DNA of 64,000 nucleotides, taken from the NCBI RefSeq assembly GCF_006716065.1, contig NZ_VFOL01000001.1, forward strand, positions 1,364,001 to 1,428,000, written 5' to 3'. The DNA comes from Salinispora arenicola (GTDB taxonomy: Bacteria > Actinomycetota > Actinomycetes > Mycobacteriales > Micromonosporaceae). Below, piece by piece: positions 60,168 through 64,000 of the stretch. Made by a program: the position numbers and the translations under genes. The notes under the pieces were generated by a model. The model saw only the letters and a program-made list of their open reading frames with translations. It ran no database searches and was not told the DNA's origin. The stretch's first letter is position 1, and each line of letters opens with the position of its first letter.

Positions 60168-60491
60168 TCAGAGCGCGGACTGGATGAGCTTGATCAGCTC
60201 TCCCTTGGGCTTGGCACCGGCGATCGACTGCACCGGCTCGCCGTTCTTGAACACGGTGAGGGTCGGCACCGACATGACTCGGTAGTTACGGGCGGTCTCC
60301 GGGTTTTCGTCGATGTTGAGCTTGACGATGGTGACCTGATCGGCCATCTCGCCGGCGATCTCCTCGAGCAGTGGCGACACCTTCCGGCACGGTCCGCACC
60401 ACTCCGCCCAGAAGTCCACCAGAACTGGCTTGTCGGACTTCAATACATCAGTGGTGAAGCTGGCGTCGGTGACCGACTTGGCTGTTCCCAC
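60168..60491 (-). CDS. trxA: thioredoxin
   Basis: 107 residues. VLVDFWAEWCGPCRKVSPLL with active-site WCGPC (Cys32/Cys35), cis-Pro at VMSVPTLTVFKNGEP. GTG at 60491 follows GGAGGG. It starts 34 bases after the trxB stop and is followed by a strong terminator, so trxB-trxA form the end of one unit. Reduces cytoplasmic disulfides. Same order as mycobacterial trxB2-trxC. Confidence 0.97.
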   Translation of the reverse strand: MGTAKSVTDASFTTDVLKSDKPVLVDFWAEWCGPCRKVSPLLEEIAGEMADQVTIVKLNIDENPETARNYRVMSVPTLTVFKNGEPVQSIAGAKPKGELIKLIQSAL

Positions 60492-60525
60492 TACGTTCCC
60501 TCCTCAGGGGATGTGTTTCGGATGT

Positions 60526-61479
60526 TCAGCCCTGGATCGTGGCGATGAAGCGCTCGGCGTCCAGGGCGGCGGCGCAGCCCGTACCGGCGGCGGTGATCGC
60601 CTGCCGATAGGTGTGATCGACCAGGTCACCGGCGGCGAACACCCCGGGGATGGTGGTCCTGGTGCCGGGCGCGTCCACCTTCACGTACCCTTCGTCGTCC
60701 AGGTCCACCTGGCCACGGAAGAGCTCGCTGCGGGGGTCGTGGCCGATGGCCACGAAAACACCAGTCACGTCGAGCACCCTGGAATCGCCGGTGTGTACGT
60801 TACGGAGTCGGACGCCGGAGACCTTGCCGTCTGTGCCGAGAATCTCTTCGACCACAGCGTTCCACTCGACCTTGATCTTGTCATTGCCCAGCGCACGCTC
60901 GGCCATGATCTTGCTGGCCCGGAACGTGTCCCGCCGGTGGACGATCGTGACCGACTCGGCGAACCGGGTCAGGAAGTTGGCCTCCTCCATCGCCGAGTCA
61001 CCACCACCGACCACGATGATGTGCTGGTTGCGGAAGAAGAACCCGTCGCAGGTGGCACAGGCCGACACGCCGTGGCCGAGGTGCTCCTGCTCGCCCGGTA
61101 CACCCAGGGGGCGCCAGGCGGAGCCCGTGGCCAGGATGACGGCCTTGGCCCGGTAGCTGGTCTCGCCCACCCAGACAGTGCTGACCGCGTCCGAGCCGAC
61201 CTCGCCGGTGTCTCTGAGCTCGACCCGGGTGACGTCGTCGGTCAGGAACTCCGCGCCGAACCGCTCGGCCTGCTTGCGCATGTTGTCCATCAGCTCGGGA
61301 CCGAGAATGCCGTCGGCGAACCCCGGGAAGTTTTCCACCTCGGTCGTCGTCATCAACGCGCCGCCGGACTGCACACCCTCGATGACCAGCGGCGCGAGGT
61401 TCGCGCGGGCAGCGTAGACCGCCGCTGTGTAGCCGGCCGGGCCGGAGCCGATGATGATCAGGTTGCGGACGTCGTCCAC
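60526..61479 (-). CDS. trxB: thioredoxin reductase
   Basis: 317 residues. FAD motif [20 protein letters not shown], active-site CATC (Cys141/Cys144) in [16 protein letters not shown] motif [15 protein letters not shown] and C-terminal [23 protein letters not shown] at 61479 behind GGGAGAC. Reduces TrxA with NADPH. Upstream within 190 bases lie the anti-sigma and sigM genes, whose mycobacterial counterparts respond to oxidative stress. Confidence 0.97.
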   Translation of the reverse strand: MDDVRNLIIIGSGPAGYTAAVYAARANLAPLVIEGVQSGGALMTTTEVENFPGFADGILGPELMDNMRKQAERFGAEFLTDDVTRVELRDTGEVGSDAVSTVWVGETSYRAKAVILATGSAWRPLGVPGEQEHLGHGVSACATCDGFFFRNQHIIVVGGGDSAMEEANFLTRFAESVTIVHRRDTFRASKIMAERALGNDKIKVEWNAVVEEILGTDGKVSGVRLRNVHTGDSRVLDVTGVFVAIGHDPRSELFRGQVDLDDEGYVKVDAPGTRTTIPGVFAAGDLVDHTYRQAITAAGTGCAAALDAERFIATIQG

Positions 61480-61666
61480 TGCCGTCTCCCGATTCGTATG
61501 TGTGTCGCCGTCGGTGCGCGCCAACGGCGAGTCGGTGCCGACGCCCCTGAATCGCGTGTCGGCGGTGCTGTGGAGAACGCCATCGTACGAACCGGGAATT
61601 CCCGAGCCGGTCATCCGGTGGGTCAGGTCACGTCCCGGGCACAATGCCCCACGACCCCCCGTGCCC

Positions 61667-62593
61667 TCACCCTACCCGCGTACGGTACCGGGTGTCCGAG
61701 CCCGACCCGGGCACACCACACTCCGGGCCGCTCACCCAGGCCCAGCGGGCGCCGTTCGCATCGGTGAACCGGACGACCAGCGCCGGCTGGCCTTCGAAGC
61801 GGGCGTAGTCCACCATGTCGACCGTCAGCTGGCCGGTGCCGTGTTCGCGGCGGATCTCAACCAGGCAGGTCTCGAGTGCGCCCGGATCCATCAGCCGGTC
61901 GAGCCCGATCGGCCCAGCCACCCGGTCGCCCTGTATCTCCCCGCCAACCGACGACATGGGCCCCTCGGCGGTGAACGGCCGTTGCGACTTGGCCAAAACC
62001 GCCAGGTCCTCCCGTTGGTAGTCCGTGCCGGTGCGCTCCGGTGGTGCGGCGGTGCGCACCGGCTCGACCGCCGCCTGCACGCTCGTCTCGTTGGTCGAGC
62101 CTCCGCTGTCCACGCCCTGCCCGCCGAACTGGTCCAGACCGAGCAGCCCGACCGTGGTCACCGCCACGGCGGCGAGCGCGACCGGAGCACCGATCCGCCG
62201 CCAGCGCCGGCGGCGCCGGCCAGGGCCAGTAGTTCCGGCCGTGCCAGCTGGGGGAGCGCCACCGGGACGCCGCGAACCGGCGTGTGGCTGAGCCGGTACG
62301 ACCGTTCCCGAAGGCCGGTACGGAGCGTCGGCCGGCGCGTCCCCGGCTGCGGCCAGCGCGGTGTGAATGCGATCAGCTACGGCCGCGGGCATCTCCTCCA
62401 CGCTGCCGCAGGCGCGAAGATCGGCGCGGACGTCCGCGACCGCCGACGCGAGCCGGGCGTATGCCTGTGCCCAGGCCGGATCTCCCTCGACCAGACGGGC
62501 GACGGTCACCTCTTCCGGGGCGCCAGTCAGCGCCCCGCCGACATAGTCGGCGAGCAGGTCGTGGTCGACCTCCCGGAACCCCCCGGTCGTCAC
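61667..62593 (-). CDS. transmembrane anti-sigma factor (partner of SigM)
   Basis: 308 residues. Cytoplasmic anti-sigma-like N-terminus ([40 protein letters not shown]), a basic stop ([10 protein letters not shown]), one helix [20 protein letters not shown] and an extracytoplasmic domain. No zinc-binding HxxxCxxC is seen, so it is not a ZAS type. GTG at 62593 with AGGAGG overlaps the sigM stop (GTGA), giving tight coupling. Expected to hold SigM at the membrane. Confidence 0.85.
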   Translation of the reverse strand: MTTGGFREVDHDLLADYVGGALTGAPEEVTVARLVEGDPAWAQAYARLASAVADVRADLRACGSVEEMPAAVADRIHTALAAAGDAPADAPYRPSGTVVPAQPHAGSRRPGGAPPAGTAGTTGPGRRRRRWRRIGAPVALAAVAVTTVGLLGLDQFGGQGVDSGGSTNETSVQAAVEPVRTAAPPERTGTDYQREDLAVLAKSQRPFTAEGPMSSVGGEIQGDRVAGPIGLDRLMDPGALETCLVEIRREHGTGQLTVDMVDYARFEGQPALVVRFTDANGARWAWVSGPECGVPGSGSDTRYRTRVG

Positions 62594-63330
62594 AGGTCCT
62601 CCTGGTTGCCGTCGCGCCGGGGCCGCCCCGACCCTGATCGGACGCTGCCACGCGGTTGCCGGTTCCGTTCGGTGACGGCCGGCACGCTGCCGCCCGAGGC
62701 CGGCTGCTCCTGCTCCGGTGCCGTTCGGAGATACCCGAGCGTCGCCGCCAGGCGGGCCCGGCCCCGGGCACACCGGCTCTTCACCGTCCCCTCGGCGACA
62801 TCCAGGATGCGGGCCACCTCGGCTACCGGGTAGCCCTGCACGTCAACCAGAACCAGCGCGGCACGCTGCTCGACCGGCAGCGCCGCCAGTGCCTCCCGGA
62901 CCACGAGGGCGGTGTCATGGTCGGCCACGGGAGCAGCCGGCTCCGTGCCGCCGGTCGCTCCCGTGTGGTCGCGTACGCCGTCGGGCAGCGGCACCGTCGG
63001 GTGGGCCTGCCGTCGTCGTATCCGGTCCAGGCAGGCGTTGACCACGATTCGGTGAAGCCAGGTGGTCACCGCAGAGTCGCCCCGGAACCGCCCGGCGGCC
63101 CGATGGGCGGAAAGCAATGCGTCCTGCAGCGCGTCGGCTGCCTCCTCCCGGTCGCCGAGAGTGCGGAGCGCGACCGCCCAGAGGCGGTCCCGGTGCCGGT
63201 GGAACAGCCCGGCGAAGGCGTCCCGGTCACCGGCGACGTGTGCCCGCAGCAGGTCGAGGTCGGATGGCGGGTCGGCCGCTGGTGGACCGTTGTCGCCCAC
63301 CGGTCGCCCGATCGACCCGTTCGTCGCCAT
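62590..63330 (-). CDS. sigM: ECF sigma factor SigM
   Basis: 246 residues. Region 2 (DAFAGLFHRHRDRLWAVALR, ALQDALLSAHRAAGRFRGDS, AVTTWLHRIVVNACLDRIRR) and region 4 (ALAALPVEQRAALVLVDVQG, YPVAEVARILDVAEGTVKSR). A Ser/Arg-rich tail follows. ATG at 63330 is used; the frame continues upstream into the next gene. Next to trxB-trxA as in mycobacteria, where SigM acts in late-phase and surface/ESX regulation. Confidence 0.92.
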   Translation of the reverse strand: MATNGSIGRPVGDNGPPAADPPSDLDLLRAHVAGDRDAFAGLFHRHRDRLWAVALRTLGDREEAADALQDALLSAHRAAGRFRGDSAVTTWLHRIVVNACLDRIRRRQAHPTVPLPDGVRDHTGATGGTEPAAPVADHDTALVVREALAALPVEQRAALVLVDVQGYPVAEVARILDVAEGTVKSRCARGRARLAATLGYLRTAPEQEQPASGGSVPAVTERNRQPRGSVRSGSGRPRRDGNQEDL

Positions 63331-63373
63331 CACCACGTCCGGCGGCGGTGGTGCCGGGTACGCGGCGAGCAGA

Positions 63374-64000
63374 TCACGATCCCTCGACCGTGATCTCCTG
63401 GACACCGACCTTGTAGCCACCGTCGCTGGGTGGCAGCTCGGTGAGCCAGAACAGCAGGTACTGATACTCCGTGTCGGCGTCGAACGCGTCGAACGTCATC
63501 GTCGTATCGGCGTCTTCCTTGGCCGGCCCGATCGGATTCTTCTGGTACTCCTCGTAGAGCGCCTCATCGCCCGCGTCTGAGGAGGGGTGCTCGTTGGTGC
63601 CCGTGTACAGGAGTGCGGATGCACCTCGTGCCGAGAGCTTGACCTGCAAGGACGTGACGTTCCGGGGCTCGCCGAGGTCGAGCCAGATGCCCATGCCCCG
63701 CTTGAAGTTGCCGAAGTTCGGGTGGCCGTGGTAGGTCTGGGTCGCCCAGCCCTCCTCCAGGCTGCCGTCGTACACCTTCTCGGCGTTCCGGACCTCGACG
63801 CGGTCCCGGCTGTCCGGGTCGACGATCTTCGCAGCGCTGATCTTCAGCTCACCGACCGTCGCGGCGGGTGGTGGTTCGTCACCGGCTGTCGCGCTGGGAG
63901 TCGGCACGGCGGCCGTCGCCGGGTTTTGTTCACCGTCGCCACCTCCGCTGAGCACACTGATGCCGATCAGCAGCCCGACGAGCGCGACAGCGAGGATGCT
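63374..64000 (-). CDS. C-terminal part of an MviN/pseudokinase-locus membrane protein (5' end outside window)
   Basis: At least 209 residues. A membrane helix (SILAVALVGLLIGISVLSGG) at the window edge is followed by a Pro/Ala/Thr-rich linker and a discoidin-like beta-domain (IVDPDSRDRVEVRNAEKVYD, GMGIWLDLGEPRNVTSLQVK, YQYLLFWLTELPPSDGGYKV). Mycobacterial MviN (Rv3910) has a cytosolic pseudokinase then a helix and such an extracellular domain at the same place before sigM; in this family the kinase-like part may be a separate gene. The kinase or flippase part lies outside the window. Confidence 0.8.
   Translation of the reverse strand, partial: SILAVALVGLLIGISVLSGGGDGEQNPATAAVPTPSATAGDEPPPAATVGELKISAAKIVDPDSRDRVEVRNAEKVYDGSLEEGWATQTYHGHPNFGNFKRGMGIWLDLGEPRNVTSLQVKLSARGASALLYTGTNEHPSSDAGDEALYEEYQKNPIGPAKEDADTTMTFDAFDADTEYQYLLFWLTELPPSDGGYKVGVQEITVEGS

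Overview
The window is high-GC actinobacterial chromosome carrying the replication origin. Gene order and protein character point to the family Micromonosporaceae (Salinispora or Micromonospora type). This is inferred from synteny and sequence style; no database was searched. The core runs as the well-known actinobacterial origin block: DUF3566 - gyrA - gyrB - dciA - recF - gnd - dnaN - oriC - dnaA on the minus strand, then rpmH - rnpA - yidD - yidC - jag - rsmG - parA - parB on the plus strand. Beyond that come the cell-wall and redox genes seen in the same place in mycobacteria: a Rv3916c-like gene, cwlM, trxA, trxB, anti-sigma, sigM and the end of an MviN/pseudokinase-type gene.

Layout. 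1-1.6 kb: the N-terminal part of an XRE/NTPase regulator. 1.7-7.9 kb: a leucine/branched-chain acyl-CoA catabolism operon (tetR, biotin carboxylase, HMG-CoA lyase, carboxyltransferase, acyl-CoA dehydrogenase) with a candidate TetR operator. 8.1-13.8 kb: secreted subtilase, thiosulfate sulfurtransferase, SGNH hydrolase, CBS protein, SufE-like and DsbA-like proteins, two small membrane proteins. 14.0-22.3 kb: a 1512-residue CtpI-like P-type ATPase, Sua5/TsaC and valyl-tRNA synthetase, which looks leaderless. 22.4-33.6 kb: an accessory zone. It holds two cassettes in which an XRE regulator neighbours a string of very small proteins (four genes of 53-147 residues in the first, several of 58-109 in the second), two DUF397 genes, an integrase relic beside tRNA-Ala, a secreted RTX-repeat protein, and a seven-repeat RCC1 surface protein ending in an LPITG sorting signal. 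tRNA-Ile and tRNA-Ala, normally neighbours just after gyrA/DUF3566 in actinobacteria, lie 7.5 kb apart here, so most of this zone is an insertion between them. 33.8-63.9 kb: the origin core and the redox/cell-wall block.

Replication and segregation signals are dense. About 15 DnaA-box-like 9-mers lie between dnaN and dnaA; others lie upstream of dnaA (2), between gyrB and gyrA (4) and just beyond parB (5). Four perfect parS sites lie within 2.9 kb around parAB, two of them inside the parA reading frame. One parS is the centre of a 30-bp perfect palindrome flanked by the DnaA boxes. A one-mismatch parS lies at 13.1 kb.

The most promising undescribed system is the pair of XRE/small-protein cassettes. 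Their first small genes are homologous (shared AIGP motif), the small genes are translationally coupled, and clear inverted repeats sit at the regulator genes. Their function is not known from the sequence.
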